A DNA stretch of 54,155 nucleotides from Xenorhabdus bovienii (GCF_024721015.1 NZ_JANAIF010000025.1:1-54155); one strand, 5' to 3'; counted from the first letter of the stretch, positions 32,572 through 42,047 are shown. A program made the numbers and translations. Notes: generated by a model from the letters alone, not told the origin.

Positions 32572-32898
32572 TTACAGAACAGTCTCTGTTACGCATTGAA
32601 TAAAAGGTTTAATCTCTTCATTTCTTTTCTTATCCAGTGGCTTTTTACTTCCACTAGAGAGTTTAAATTCCCCTTTGAACTGCTTATTGACCTCTTTTGT
32701 TGTCTTATCGGATATACCAATAATGCTAATGGTATATTTATGTCATTCAGGCAATAGGTGTGTACATTTTCTCAACGCTCCTTGATTACCTGATTGTTTA
32801 TTCTACATTTTATTATCAACACCTTTTGCTGATGTATCTGCAAAAGAAACAGGAATATAAAATAGCCCCAGCAATAAAAAATATGAAAAAATTTTCAT
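32572..32898 (-). pseudogene. Secreted-protein gene broken by two in-frame stops
   Basis: One minus-strand frame of 109 codons runs from ATG at 32898 to TAA at 32572, interrupted only by TAG (codon 32) and TGA (codon 52). The ATG has a good ribosome-binding site (GAGGAAAAAAG) and codes a clean signal peptide (MKIFSYFLLLGLFYIPVSFA). The last 57 codons read as plausible protein (HKYTISIIGISDKTTKEV, then IKPFIQCVTETVL). Keeping one frame across both stops argues for recent nonsense mutations. I do not recognise the family. It lies 50 bases after the XRE gene and may have been its operon partner. Confidence 0.65.
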
Positions 32899-32948
32899 CT
32901 TTTTTCCTCACTATTTAAATTAATAGAACCACCGACATGATTTACTGA

Positions 32949-33155
32949 TTAATCATCTTTGGATTCCAATATATCCCCAGGCTGACAATCTAAATATTGG
33001 CAGATGGCATCAAGAGTGGAAAATCGAATCCCTTTAATTTTTCCCGTTTTCAGTAAAGAAAGATTTTGTTCAGTAATACCAATGGCTTGTGCTAATTCTT
33101 TAGATTTAACCTTTCGTTTTGCCATGAGCACATCTAGAGTGATATAAATTGCCAC
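32949..33155 (-). CDS. XRE-family transcriptional regulator, YozG-like
   Basis: A 68-residue Cro/C1-type helix-turn-helix protein consisting of the DNA-binding domain alone (MAKRKVKSKELAQAIGITEQ, then LSLLKTGKIKGIRFSTLDAI and CQYLDCQPGDILE). Small XRE regulators of this type are commonly encoded right after a DUF2975 membrane protein, as here with an 8-base gap. A 38-bp palindrome over the predicted promoter of the pair is a candidate operator for it. Confidence 0.9.
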   Translation of the reverse strand: MAIYITLDVLMAKRKVKSKELAQAIGITEQNLSLLKTGKIKGIRFSTLDAICQYLDCQPGDILESKDD

Positions 33156-33163
33156 AGTATCTC

Positions 33164-33727
33164 CTATATAATACTCTTATTTTCGTCATAGATATCACAT
33201 GCTTGGTAAAGAATACGCGAAATGACAGCCAGGCAAACCGAAATAAAAATAGCAACAAGATGGCTAGGGCTTAGACTCAATGAGAAAAAGTGCTGACCCG
33301 CTGGCGCTCCCATAGTGAACCAAACAGTTAATAAAGGTTCAAAAAGAATATCTAACATAGCCCAGATGATGACCCCCCAACCTGCATATTCCAAATATTT
33401 CACCGTATTCTTGGAAAAATAATCACCCTTCCGATAATTGCCGAATAACTGATGAAAAGCCCAGAGGCTCCCTCCCAAAAACAATAATGGGATTGTCGAT
33501 ATAAATATTCCACTGGTCAGTTTCCACGGGCTAAGAGTATTCTCACTAAAATGCAATAATATTCTATTTGTCAACGAAAATCCTAACCCATATTTCTCTA
33601 ATATTAACTTTGGCTCCAGCCAGCTATAAATATTAATTACTATCAATATGATGATAATCAATAATGATAATTTAGATATCACCAGACTGAGAGCCGTCAT
33701 TCTTGTAAGTTTTGAAGAGTGCATCAT
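33164..33727 (-). CDS. DUF2975 family membrane protein
   Basis: A 187-residue inner-membrane protein with four predicted helices (about residues 15-37, 70-92, 115-137 and 155-175) and the motif FGNYRKGDYFSKNTVKYLEYAGWG between helices 2 and 3 (given here in part: GDYFSKNTVKYLEYAGWG). This layout is that of DUF2975 proteins, of unknown function, usually paired with a small XRE regulator. It is the first gene of the two-gene unit. A GGAT-type ribosome-binding site precedes two adjacent ATG codons. Confidence 0.85.
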   Translation of the reverse strand: MMHSSKLTRMTALSLVISKLSLLIIIILIVINIYSWLEPKLILEKYGLGFSLTNRILLHFSENTLSPWKLTSGIFISTIPLLFLGGSLWAFHQLFGNYRKGDYFSKNTVKYLEYAGWGVIIWAMLDILFEPLLTVWFTMGAPAGQHFFSLSLSPSHLVAIFISVCLAVISRILYQACDIYDENKSII

Positions 33728-33756
33728 GTTTATGATCCATTATTAAGCGTGATCAA

Positions 33757-33784
33757 ATTATAGCTTTAAATTATCGTAAAACAA
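33757..33784 (-). promoter_or_regulatory. Predicted promoter of the DUF2975-XRE unit
   Basis: On the minus strand TTGTTT (33779-33784) and a perfect TATAAT (33757-33762) are 16 bases apart, giving a start about 20 bases ahead of the DUF2975 ATG. The -35 lies within the left arm of the palindrome at 33771-33808. Confidence 0.6.
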
Positions 33785-33808
33785 TAATTTTTTATTGTTT
33801 TACGATAA
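33771..33808. repeat. Perfect 38-bp palindrome, candidate operator
   Basis: Two 17-bp arms, TTATCGTAAAACAATAA and its exact complement, flank TTTT. It lies between the pbpC stop and the DUF2975 gene and overlaps the predicted -35 of that gene. A regulator-binding site for the neighbouring XRE protein is the favoured reading; a terminator for pbpC is the alternative. Confidence 0.8.
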
Positions 33809-33898
33809 AAATAAAATATTGGGATGTAAAGGATATGGTTAACACCTTGTTTTAAAAACAAAATATGCCTTTAATCAAGGTCACAAACACACCATTAA

Positions 33899-36235
33899 TC
33901 ACTTAAAAACAAAATTGATTGCGCTGATCTGCCCACTCAAATCTAAAACACTAAGCTGGTATTTCCCTGGTTGTGATAAGGTTTTTACCCACGACTGGTT
34001 ATTTTTTGTCACAGAAACTTGTTCACCATTCAAAAACCACCACTGCTGACCGCTACCCCCCTGCGTTGTTATCCGTAAGTCCAGCGTATTTTTGCCCGGA
34101 AGGCGTTTCAGAATATCCCCTTCGCGAACTCCCACAATGAGTAAGGGAGCCTCATCCGTTTTCAGAGGAGGACATTGGGGATTAATCGGTGGCAACCGAT
34201 TCGACCGACGTTCTTTTGCCGGTAGCCATGCTTCCAGAGTAATCGGCCACAAAGCTACGGTTTCAGGCCGGGCATCAGGACAATCAGAAGCAACACGTAG
34301 ACCATTTTTATCTATCCATATCCGTTCGTTAATACCCGAAGTCCCTTCCTGCCCAATGGCAGACAGCGTTGGCGGGATTGTATTATCCAAAATCCAGCTT
34401 AAGCGACGCTGACGGCAATTGCTGATGTCTTTAGCTATTATTTCTTTAGTCAGCATTGTCCCGCTCGGCCAGCAAATGGTCGCCTGACTGACACTTATCG
34501 GTCGCGGATCGACAGGAATACGCTGTGAGCTATAGCGTAAATTTTCCATTAACAGCCCGTTGATCTGGTTCATAATGGGGATCGCCGTAGCATAGCCAAA
34601 TTGCCCTACTACGGGCGTGCCATCTGGCCTGCCGACCCACACGCCTATGGTGTAACGGGCATTCAGGCCAATCGCCCATGCATCGCGATAACCGTAACTC
34701 GTACCTGTTTTCCACGCCAAAGGGACTTCGGCAGACAGGCTATCATCAGGTTTTGGTCGTCCTTCACCTGCCATGATCCTCCTGACAATCCAAGCTGCCC
34801 CTGCTGAGAATAATTGTCTGTCACGAATTCTCTGCTGTGGTGTAAAACGCAACGGCGAAACTTTCCCCTGACGGGCGAAAGCGCTGTAAACAGATACCAG
34901 TTCATCCATCCGAGCCGCCGTTCCTCCCAAAATAAGCGATAAGTTCGGCTCACTGCCAAGCGGGAAACGCAGTACCATTCCTACATTACGCAAATTAGCG
35001 GTGAACCGTTTAGCACCATAAGATTCAAGAAGTTGTACCGCTGGCAAATTCAACGACCGCGTCAGCGCTTCACTGGCACTGACAGGCCCATTAAAATCAC
35101 TGTCAAAATTTCCCGGACGGTAATCATTAAAACGGCGGGGAACATCCTGCAATAAGGATTCTCCGTGAATCAATCCATCATCCAGCGCCATGGCATATAA
35201 AAAAGGTTTGAGCGTGGAGCCCGGTGAACGCCATGCGCTTATCATATCCACATGCCCAAAACGACTGTCATCCTGAAGATCTACCGAACCAATATAGGCC
35301 TTAACGGCCATATCCGTATGATCAACAACCAGCACCCCAATCGATGTTTTGTCCGCCAGTTGGTATTTCCAATTGAGAACCATATCCTCCAGTTGGCGCT
35401 GTAAGCCTGTATCAATGGTTGTCTGGATCACTTCCTGCGGGTTTCCGTTTGCCACTCGCCTTGCCAGTAAAGGCGCAAGGTGAGGAACCTGACGAGGAGC
35501 CAGCCATACATTTTCTTCTTTGATATCAGCGACGTTTTCCGCTGGCCAGACATTGTATTGCTTCAGTCGCTGTAATACTTTGTCTCGAGCAGCCTGCGCA
35601 CGTTCTGGGTAGCGATCTGGCCTTAAGCGACTGGGAGCTTGTGGTAATACTGCCAATAATGCCGATTCACCCGGCGAAAGTTCTGACGGCGGCTTGCCCA
35701 GATATGCCCAGCTTGCTGCTCCAACCCCCTGCAACGTACCACCGAATGGTGCACGGTTCAGGTACATCTCCAAAATTTGATCTTTTGAGTAATGCCATTC
35801 AAGTTGCAACGTGCGCCAAATCTGCCTGAATTTTCCGGTGAAGGTGCGCGGATGTGGATCAATCAATCGAGCCACTTGCATGGAGATTGTGCTGCCCCCC
35901 GACACAATTTTTCCTGCGCGGATGTCCTGCCATGCCGCCCTCAGCAAAGAAACAGGATTGATACCCGGATGTTTGTAAAACCAGCGATCTTCGTAGGTCA
36001 GCAATGCCTGAATATATTCAGGAGAAACCTGTTCTAAAGTGACAGGATAACGCCAGATCCCCTCATTGTCGGCAAAACGCCACAGTGGCGAGCCATCTTC
36101 TCCCACCACAACACGCGCCATTTTGACATTATGCAATGGCAGCGGCCAGATTTTATCTGCCAGCCACACTGCCGCAAAGAGTGTGAATAAAATAGCCAAC
36201 GCAATCAGGTAAATGCGGGAAGACAATCTTCTCAT
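33899..36235 (-). CDS. pbpC: Penicillin-binding protein 1C
   Basis: PbpC is a bifunctional peptidoglycan synthase anchored by an N-terminal helix (about residues 8-28). The GT51 transglycosylase domain has EDRWFYKHPGINPVSLLRA and GGSTISMQVARL; the transpeptidase has SPGSTLKPFLYA (SxxK), SLNLPAVQ (SxN) and KTGTSYGYRDAW (KTG). The C-terminal part is the PBP1C-specific BiPBP_C domain. The 778 residues compare with 770 in E. coli. It follows yfhM by 57 bases, as in E. coli, and the two are thought to act together in envelope defence and repair. Confidence 0.96.
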   Translation of the reverse strand: MRRLSSRIYLIALAILFTLFAAVWLADKIWPLPLHNVKMARVVVGEDGSPLWRFADNEGIWRYPVTLEQVSPEYIQALLTYEDRWFYKHPGINPVSLLRAAWQDIRAGKIVSGGSTISMQVARLIDPHPRTFTGKFRQIWRTLQLEWHYSKDQILEMYLNRAPFGGTLQGVGAASWAYLGKPPSELSPGESALLAVLPQAPSRLRPDRYPERAQAARDKVLQRLKQYNVWPAENVADIKEENVWLAPRQVPHLAPLLARRVANGNPQEVIQTTIDTGLQRQLEDMVLNWKYQLADKTSIGVLVVDHTDMAVKAYIGSVDLQDDSRFGHVDMISAWRSPGSTLKPFLYAMALDDGLIHGESLLQDVPRRFNDYRPGNFDSDFNGPVSASEALTRSLNLPAVQLLESYGAKRFTANLRNVGMVLRFPLGSEPNLSLILGGTAARMDELVSVYSAFARQGKVSPLRFTPQQRIRDRQLFSAGAAWIVRRIMAGEGRPKPDDSLSAEVPLAWKTGTSYGYRDAWAIGLNARYTIGVWVGRPDGTPVVGQFGYATAIPIMNQINGLLMENLRYSSQRIPVDPRPISVSQATICWPSGTMLTKEIIAKDISNCRQRRLSWILDNTIPPTLSAIGQEGTSGINERIWIDKNGLRVASDCPDARPETVALWPITLEAWLPAKERRSNRLPPINPQCPPLKTDEAPLLIVGVREGDILKRLPGKNTLDLRITTQGGSGQQWWFLNGEQVSVTKNNQSWVKTLSQPGKYQLSVLDLSGQISAINFVFK

Positions 36236-36259
36236 TAAAACCGTATCCGAAAGGGAACA

Positions 36260-36283
36260 GCCCCTATCACTAAGGATAGGGGC
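36260..36283 (-). repeat. Hairpin between yfhM and pbpC
   Basis: GCCCCTATC and GATAGGGGC form a perfect 9-bp stem around ACTAAG, filling most of the 57-base gap. No T-run follows on the minus strand, so attenuation or RNA processing is more likely than full termination. Confidence 0.65.
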
Positions 36284-36292
36284 GGGTAGTGA

Positions 36293-39200
36293 TTAGCGGA
36301 CAACTTCCAGTTTTTCGTTTGTTTCACCCACGGCACGCCAGTGAGGAACATACATGGATTCGACCTGTGGTGCGGGTACCTGATAGACACCCGGCGCAAC
36401 CGCACGAGCAAGATACAACAGTGTCACGGTCTGGTGAGGCTGGACGGCAACAGCAGCGACAAAACGATCATCGCGGTATTCTATGTGACGAATATTCGCC
36501 TGTTGCATGCCTTCGACAATATCCTGCAACCCCGTAGCACTTTCGCTCAAGCTGGCACTGCTACTTGCCAGATTCTGATTCTCAATTTCCAACCCTGCCG
36601 GCAGTAGATCCACAACTAATGCATCCGGCACTGACTGTGTCGCATCAACCTCAAGTTTCACAATCACCATTTCACCACTTCTCATACGCTCGGTAGGGAA
36701 ATAGTGACCCTCCAAGTCAAGATAAGTACGCTTAATTTTCAAAACATTTGAGGAAGGTTCCGGGGTGGCCAATGGATATCCCACCACATTCAGACGCGAA
36801 TACAATGTGCTATCACCACGATTGCTGATATCGATGCCTTCTAGGATCTGTTTTGCTGTCAATGTTTCAGTCAATGCACTATCACGGTTAAGGGGTGGCA
36901 TTTGCTGATTAATCGCAGCCTTCCAAGATTGTTCAGAAGCGTCAATAAAGTAACGCCCCGCCAGATAAAGCGAATTACTTTCCTGTGTCGAGAAGTAATG
37001 GCGAGTTGACAATTCATTGGATAAGTCGAGCAGCTTTTCATCACGCTCTTTCTGCAACATTTTGTTCTCCGTCAGTAGAGAAACAATCAATGCGTTATCA
37101 CGAATTGTACTGCCATAATCACCTAATCCATAGCCAGATTGGCGTGCCTTATTAACCCCTAAACGAACAGCCTCATTACTACGGGTATTATCCCCCATCA
37201 TTTTCAGTGCAATGCCCAACTGAACCAGAGATAAACCATTTCCTGCCTGTTGATGGCGTTCATAAAGCTGTCTCAGACCGCTCAACGGCGCTTTTTGCTG
37301 ACTTGCCAAGACCAAACCCGCATAGGCCTGCACAGAAAATTGTGTTTCGATGCGGGAACCACTGTAACGATCAGTAATGACACTTTTATCCTGTAAGTAG
37401 CGTAGCAGGCGACTATTGGCCGACTTCAGGGCATCAGCAGGAACGCGGTAACCTTGTTGAGTTGCGCGGAACAGGAAATCTGTCGCATAGGCGGTCAACC
37501 AAAACTCTTCATCGCCATTACGGTTCCATAGAGAGAAAGCACCATCATGACGCTGCATACTCAGCAGATGGGTAATACCTGCATCAATGGCAGACCGACG
37601 TTTTTCATCAGTTTGCGTATCGATGCCCAGTTTTTTCAACTCAGCTTCATTGGAATAGAGTGATGGATAAAGCCCGCTGACTGTTTGCTCCAAACAGCCA
37701 TAGGGATAAGCATACAATTCGCGGATATAACGTGCGATTTGCAGTGGCGGCCGACTGGTCAGCAATAATTGTCCCTCTAGGGTATCCAGTACCAGACCAG
37801 CAGTGGCTGTCTGCGGTAATTGCCAGTTTTTCCCTTGGTGAATCACATCTGCAAACTGAATGGTCTTGGCCGGGTGCGCCGGACGAACGCCAATTTTCCA
37901 GCTATTTTGGTACTGTTTCAGCTTTTCATCGGGCAAGTTCAATCCATCGATGGTCAGGAAAACTTCTCCTTGTCCAAATCCATAATCAGCCTTGACCGGA
38001 ATTTGAATGGTGGTTCGCTTTCCTGTCTCCAGAATGATTTTTTTGCTTATCGGGTCTTGTAATTTGATCAGCCCCTTCGCCTCGAAATTCACGGTAAGAA
38101 CCTGCGGCTGTTCAGTCAGATTGGTAAGATCCAGCGCCAATTGGGATTGATCGCCACCTGCCATGAAGCGAGGTAATGACATCTGAGTAATAACGGGAGC
38201 AGCCACGATGATTTTGCGTTCACTGTGACCAAATTCCTCACCACCCCACGCCTGAGCCATCAGTCTGAGCTCACCGTTGAAATCAGGAATAGGTAAGGTA
38301 ATTTCCCCTTCCCCATTAGCATCCAGAGTAATCGGTTTAGCCTGTTCTGCGATGATTTTTACTTCCGTCAGAGGCTTTTTACCGCCTCTATCGAGTGCAT
38401 TTTCATCACCATCTCCCCCAAAACGCAAATTCGCCTTACGCCCTTCGGCTTCAATCAGATGGCCATAAACATCATACTGATCAACACTGTAACGCTTACG
38501 CCCAAAGAAAGCGTCATAAGGGTCGGGGGTTTTAAAATCAGTAATGCTCAGAACGCCAGAATCTACGGCAGAAAGCAGGACATAAACTTGTTTAGGCAGT
38601 TTTTGCCCCTGCTGAGAAGTCGCTTTGATTTTAACGGTGAGATCCTGATTTGGACGCATCTTATCAGGGGCATTCAAGGTCAGATTCAGTTTGCGCTCTT
38701 CATCCATAAGCGGCAAGTGTAATACCCCAATCGCCCGTTTCGGCGTGGCCTGACGGGATTTATCCCCTGGACGCACGATAACTGCGGTCAGATACAAATC
38801 ATGACGAGCCCATTCCTGATTGATTGGTACATCAATATCCAGACCTTTTTCCGGTACATCAATTTCCTGCCACCACAGTGGGCCATCACTGGATTCCACC
38901 AGCAAATAACCTTTACCTTCCTGTGGTGCAACCATGTGCAATTTCACTTTATCACCCGGTTTATACGCGGGTTTATCTAATGACATCTTGACCTGATCCG
39001 GACGAATGGCACCTGTACCTCCGGTATTATCCTGCCATGAATAACCTGCCCAGAAATTCAGGCTGGTAACGAGCTGATTTTCTGGATTCACCACTTCAAT
39101 GCGATAAGAACCCCATTCAACAGGGAAACTGACTTTGGCTGTGCCATTTTCCGCAATTTGAATAGTGTTATCAGCCATGACTAAATCTTTCTGGTCATAC

Positions 39201-41359
39201 CCTGAATCCCAGCCAGTACTGTCTGACCAACGCCAATAATAATCCCGGCGCTCATATATCAGACGGGTTCTTAAATCGTTCGTGGCATATTTTTTACCGC
39301 TGGCATCCGCATAAACCACTTCAAACTCTGCCAATGAATCTTCATCGACGTTATAGCGGTTTTCATCACGCCCTGTTCGGTAGTTGTAAATAGATTTCTT
39401 ATTGAAAAGTGGGCGTACACCAGCCAGTTTTTCGGCTGGCCACACCGCCTGCTCAGCACGGCGCGTCACCGGACGTCCACCGGATTCAAGCAGACTGGCC
39501 TGAACGATAACTTTCACGGGGGATGTCACCTGTTTCCATTCATCCTCACTGACTGAAAGATTGGCCTTTCCCTCGGCATTCAGCGTGAAATCAAATTCGT
39601 CCAATGTTCGGCTCAAACCCTCTTCTTTTGAAGAACCAAATTCATATCCCGGTAATTTTGCCACTGCATCACGGGCAGGACGCAGAAATAGTTGCCCTTG
39701 CAGGCGATTATCAGCAGCAGGCGCACCATATAGGTAACGACCTGTTATAGCGAAATTAACGTTTTCATTCTTCAGCACTGACTGATTATTAGATGCACCT
39801 TTAATTTCCAGTGCCATGCGTTCAGGCATGAAATCTTCGACGTGGAATTTGTAATAACGCGGGGTGTTATCACCTAAATCGAATCGCAGTGACCATATCC
39901 CCGTTTCAGCCTCGCGGGGGATCGGGTAACGGTATTGGTACAGTTCATTTTCAGGTTGCCAGACAAAACTGCGAACGACCTGATTATCCGTTTTCAATAT
40001 ATCAACCTTGACGGGTTGTGGCTTAAGCGGACGGCCATCCGCATCACGCAGTAAGCCATTGACAATCAACATTTCTCCGGGACGGTAAAGATCCCTTGAG
40101 CCAAATACAAAGAATTGCTTGCTATAACCCTGTGGGCCGCCGATATCAAATTCAGACAGATCAAGCGCAGGAGATGTCAGGTCTATCATGCTGGTTAGCC
40201 CACCCTGGATCGCCAGCAATAATTTTGCCTTAGCATTTTTTTCCAGTGTGGCATGTCCATCACTATCTGTCGTGGCTTTTGACAGAAGTTGCCCCTTTGC
40301 ATCCAGCAGACGAATTTCAACACCTTTCAGACTGGAACCTTTCTCCAATGACTGAGTGAATACATCTACCCTATTCAGATAACTGTGCATCGAAACACCA
40401 ATGTCACTCAGGGTAAACAGAGTGCTCGGATTACTATAGGTATATTTTCCTGCCTGCTGCATGACTGCCAGATAAACACCCTCTCTTTGCAGCTCTTTGA
40501 TGTCACTTAATGGCAGCAATAATTTTTCACGAGTATTAGCAGTAGGATTAAGGTCGAAGCGGCCAGTGTAGACTAACTCAGTATTTTTCAGTAATTCGCT
40601 GGAATTCCAGTAATTCATGTTGTTGCTATATTGCCAATCAGCAATGAATAACGGCAGAGCCTCATCTTTTATACGGAAAAAATTTACATCTACACTGTCA
40701 ACATTGAGCACCAGAACAGGCAGGCCTTCTGCTGCTTTGCTTGGCAAAAGCAGCCCTTTGCTGGCAAAACCAACAGTTGGTGTAATTGGAGCAGTCTTGA
40801 ATTTTTTCTCATATGCTGTTGCCAATTGGCGTTCATTTATACCCTTCACGCCTTCATCCACGGTTAGCTGCAATTCACGGGCAGGCGGTAAATGACGGAG
40901 TCTAAGCTCCATCTGGTTATTGGACAGTTCCCATGCACCCTCTAATTTCCCCGATTTCACATCAACCAGATGTATTTTTTGTGAAAAATCTTGATTAGGG
41001 TCTAAAGGAACGGAAAATGTCACAACCATCGCACTGGCGCCATCCAATTGTAGATCTGATGCATCCCGGATCGTGACGTCTTTACCCGCATAGCGCTGTG
41101 CTGACGATGGGGGTTCCTGTTTTTTTGCCGTGGCTTGTTTCTTCTCGGGCGATGTCGCTGCCGATTTTGCATGACTATTGGCAGTATCACTACTCTTAGA
41201 CAATGATGCCTGTCGTTCTTCTGTGTTTTCTTTCGCAGGATTTTCGGATTGATCGCATCCAGGCAGCGCGAATAGCGTAAATAACGTGGCAAGCATGACC
41301 GCAAGATATCGCTTTTTCCTTGCCGACCATTGCCAAAATTGACGTTGAGACATAACCAT
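36293..41359 (-). CDS. yfhM: Bacterial alpha-2-macroglobulin lipoprotein YfhM
   Basis: A 1688-residue periplasmic lipoprotein of the alpha-2-macroglobulin family, which traps attacking proteases. The signal peptide ends in the lipobox FALPGCDQ (Cys35). MG domains fill the N-terminal two-thirds (for example FGSRDLYRPGEMLIVNGLLR), and the thioester motif CLEQ is at about residue 1222 in YPYGCLEQT, followed by the helical TED domain and the C-terminal receptor-like domain. E. coli YfhM has 1653 residues. The ATG two codons later (MSQRQFW) is an equally good start. The gene lies ahead of pbpC; sseA, present upstream in E. coli, is missing. Confidence 0.95.
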   Translation of the reverse strand: MVMSQRQFWQWSARKKRYLAVMLATLFTLFALPGCDQSENPAKENTEERQASLSKSSDTANSHAKSAATSPEKKQATAKKQEPPSSAQRYAGKDVTIRDASDLQLDGASAMVVTFSVPLDPNQDFSQKIHLVDVKSGKLEGAWELSNNQMELRLRHLPPARELQLTVDEGVKGINERQLATAYEKKFKTAPITPTVGFASKGLLLPSKAAEGLPVLVLNVDSVDVNFFRIKDEALPLFIADWQYSNNMNYWNSSELLKNTELVYTGRFDLNPTANTREKLLLPLSDIKELQREGVYLAVMQQAGKYTYSNPSTLFTLSDIGVSMHSYLNRVDVFTQSLEKGSSLKGVEIRLLDAKGQLLSKATTDSDGHATLEKNAKAKLLLAIQGGLTSMIDLTSPALDLSEFDIGGPQGYSKQFFVFGSRDLYRPGEMLIVNGLLRDADGRPLKPQPVKVDILKTDNQVVRSFVWQPENELYQYRYPIPREAETGIWSLRFDLGDNTPRYYKFHVEDFMPERMALEIKGASNNQSVLKNENVNFAITGRYLYGAPAADNRLQGQLFLRPARDAVAKLPGYEFGSSKEEGLSRTLDEFDFTLNAEGKANLSVSEDEWKQVTSPVKVIVQASLLESGGRPVTRRAEQAVWPAEKLAGVRPLFNKKSIYNYRTGRDENRYNVDEDSLAEFEVVYADASGKKYATNDLRTRLIYERRDYYWRWSDSTGWDSGYDQKDLVMADNTIQIAENGTAKVSFPVEWGSYRIEVVNPENQLVTSLNFWAGYSWQDNTGGTGAIRPDQVKMSLDKPAYKPGDKVKLHMVAPQEGKGYLLVESSDGPLWWQEIDVPEKGLDIDVPINQEWARHDLYLTAVIVRPGDKSRQATPKRAIGVLHLPLMDEERKLNLTLNAPDKMRPNQDLTVKIKATSQQGQKLPKQVYVLLSAVDSGVLSITDFKTPDPYDAFFGRKRYSVDQYDVYGHLIEAEGRKANLRFGGDGDENALDRGGKKPLTEVKIIAEQAKPITLDANGEGEITLPIPDFNGELRLMAQAWGGEEFGHSERKIIVAAPVITQMSLPRFMAGGDQSQLALDLTNLTEQPQVLTVNFEAKGLIKLQDPISKKIILETGKRTTIQIPVKADYGFGQGEVFLTIDGLNLPDEKLKQYQNSWKIGVRPAHPAKTIQFADVIHQGKNWQLPQTATAGLVLDTLEGQLLLTSRPPLQIARYIRELYAYPYGCLEQTVSGLYPSLYSNEAELKKLGIDTQTDEKRRSAIDAGITHLLSMQRHDGAFSLWNRNGDEEFWLTAYATDFLFRATQQGYRVPADALKSANSRLLRYLQDKSVITDRYSGSRIETQFSVQAYAGLVLASQQKAPLSGLRQLYERHQQAGNGLSLVQLGIALKMMGDNTRSNEAVRLGVNKARQSGYGLGDYGSTIRDNALIVSLLTENKMLQKERDEKLLDLSNELSTRHYFSTQESNSLYLAGRYFIDASEQSWKAAINQQMPPLNRDSALTETLTAKQILEGIDISNRGDSTLYSRLNVVGYPLATPEPSSNVLKIKRTYLDLEGHYFPTERMRSGEMVIVKLEVDATQSVPDALVVDLLPAGLEIENQNLASSSASLSESATGLQDIVEGMQQANIRHIEYRDDRFVAAVAVQPHQTVTLLYLARAVAPGVYQVPAPQVESMYVPHWRAVGETNEKLEVVR

Positions 41360-41491
41360 AACCCTTGTAGTTTGCCGGATATTTAGAAATATTATTTTTT
41401 ATAGATAGTTATTATGATACTTCCTATTTCGCATAACCAAAGCGCAGAAAAAATAACGGAATTTTCATCTAGAACAAAATTCTTCCTGCAT

Positions 41492-41923
41492 TTATTCCCG
41501 ATTAACAACAGGAATGGTATCGCGCAGCCAGCTTCCTAATTTTCGCTGGTAGAAAGGCTGAGTATGCTGAATCAGATAATGACTAATGCCCCTTTCGTTT
41601 TCATTGAGCAGACAAAAATCTACCGATTCATCTTCCGTAAGGTATTCACAGGCCGCTTCCCCGGCTTCTTGAATGAGCGCATTGATCTCATTGTCTGTCG
41701 GTGCGTCACTCAATTCCAACCCAATTAATAGATTGGGTTTCTCATCCAGACTTTTATCGTGAGCCATGACCAGAAAAGCCCGCCGCACAGGTTTATGCTG
41801 CTTAAATAAACCACTCAAGGCGTCAATAAGCTGGCTTGGTTGTTCCTTTGGCTGGCTGAGGGTAATGCGACTTCCACTGGAAACCTCCATTTCGGTGGCA
41901 ACGGACCCATTTGACAAGCTCAT
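41492..41923 (-). CDS. sseB: SseB C-terminal domain protein (shortened)
   Basis: A 143-residue protein matching only the C-terminal half of E. coli SseB (258 residues): QPSQLIDALSGLFKQHKPVR, PNLLIGLELS, and GISHYLIQHTQPFYQRKLG align well. The N-terminal SseB domain of about 120 residues is absent. The ATG at 41923 has a good CGGAG ribosome-binding site. Twenty codons upstream in the same frame, an ATG with a strong Shine-Dalgarno encodes MIEPFNSL and then TAA, perhaps the old N-terminus left by an internal deletion. SseB enhances serine sensitivity in E. coli; its biochemical role is unclear. Confidence 0.8.
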   Translation of the reverse strand: MSLSNGSVATEMEVSSGSRITLSQPKEQPSQLIDALSGLFKQHKPVRRAFLVMAHDKSLDEKPNLLIGLELSDAPTDNEINALIQEAGEAACEYLTEDESVDFCLLNENERGISHYLIQHTQPFYQRKLGSWLRDTIPVVNRE

Positions 41924-41980
41924 GAAAATCTCCGAACAGTGATATTTGAATTGAAGTTAAAGGCTATTGAAAGGTTCAAT

Positions 41981-42011
41981 CATAGTCTCCCCCTTTTTAA
42001 GGGAGACTATG
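41981..42011 (-). promoter_or_regulatory. Hairpin enclosing a start signal ahead of sseB
   Basis: On the minus strand CATAGTCTCCC and GGGAGACTATG form a perfect 11-bp stem with a 9-base loop. The right arm contains a Shine-Dalgarno (GGGGGAG with the loop) and ends in an ATG (41983) that opens an 8-codon frame (MIEPFNSL). The start signal would be hidden when the stem forms. It could instead act as a pepB 3' hairpin; no T-run follows. Confidence 0.6.
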
Positions 42012-42047
42012 AAGAAAGGTAATCTTAAATCTATTGGGTATCGCTGT

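Noticed and set aside
32560..32757. 65-codon plus-strand frame downstream of ndk
   Set aside because: It is antisense to the 109-codon pseudogene, which has a ribosome-binding site and signal peptide and explains the region better.
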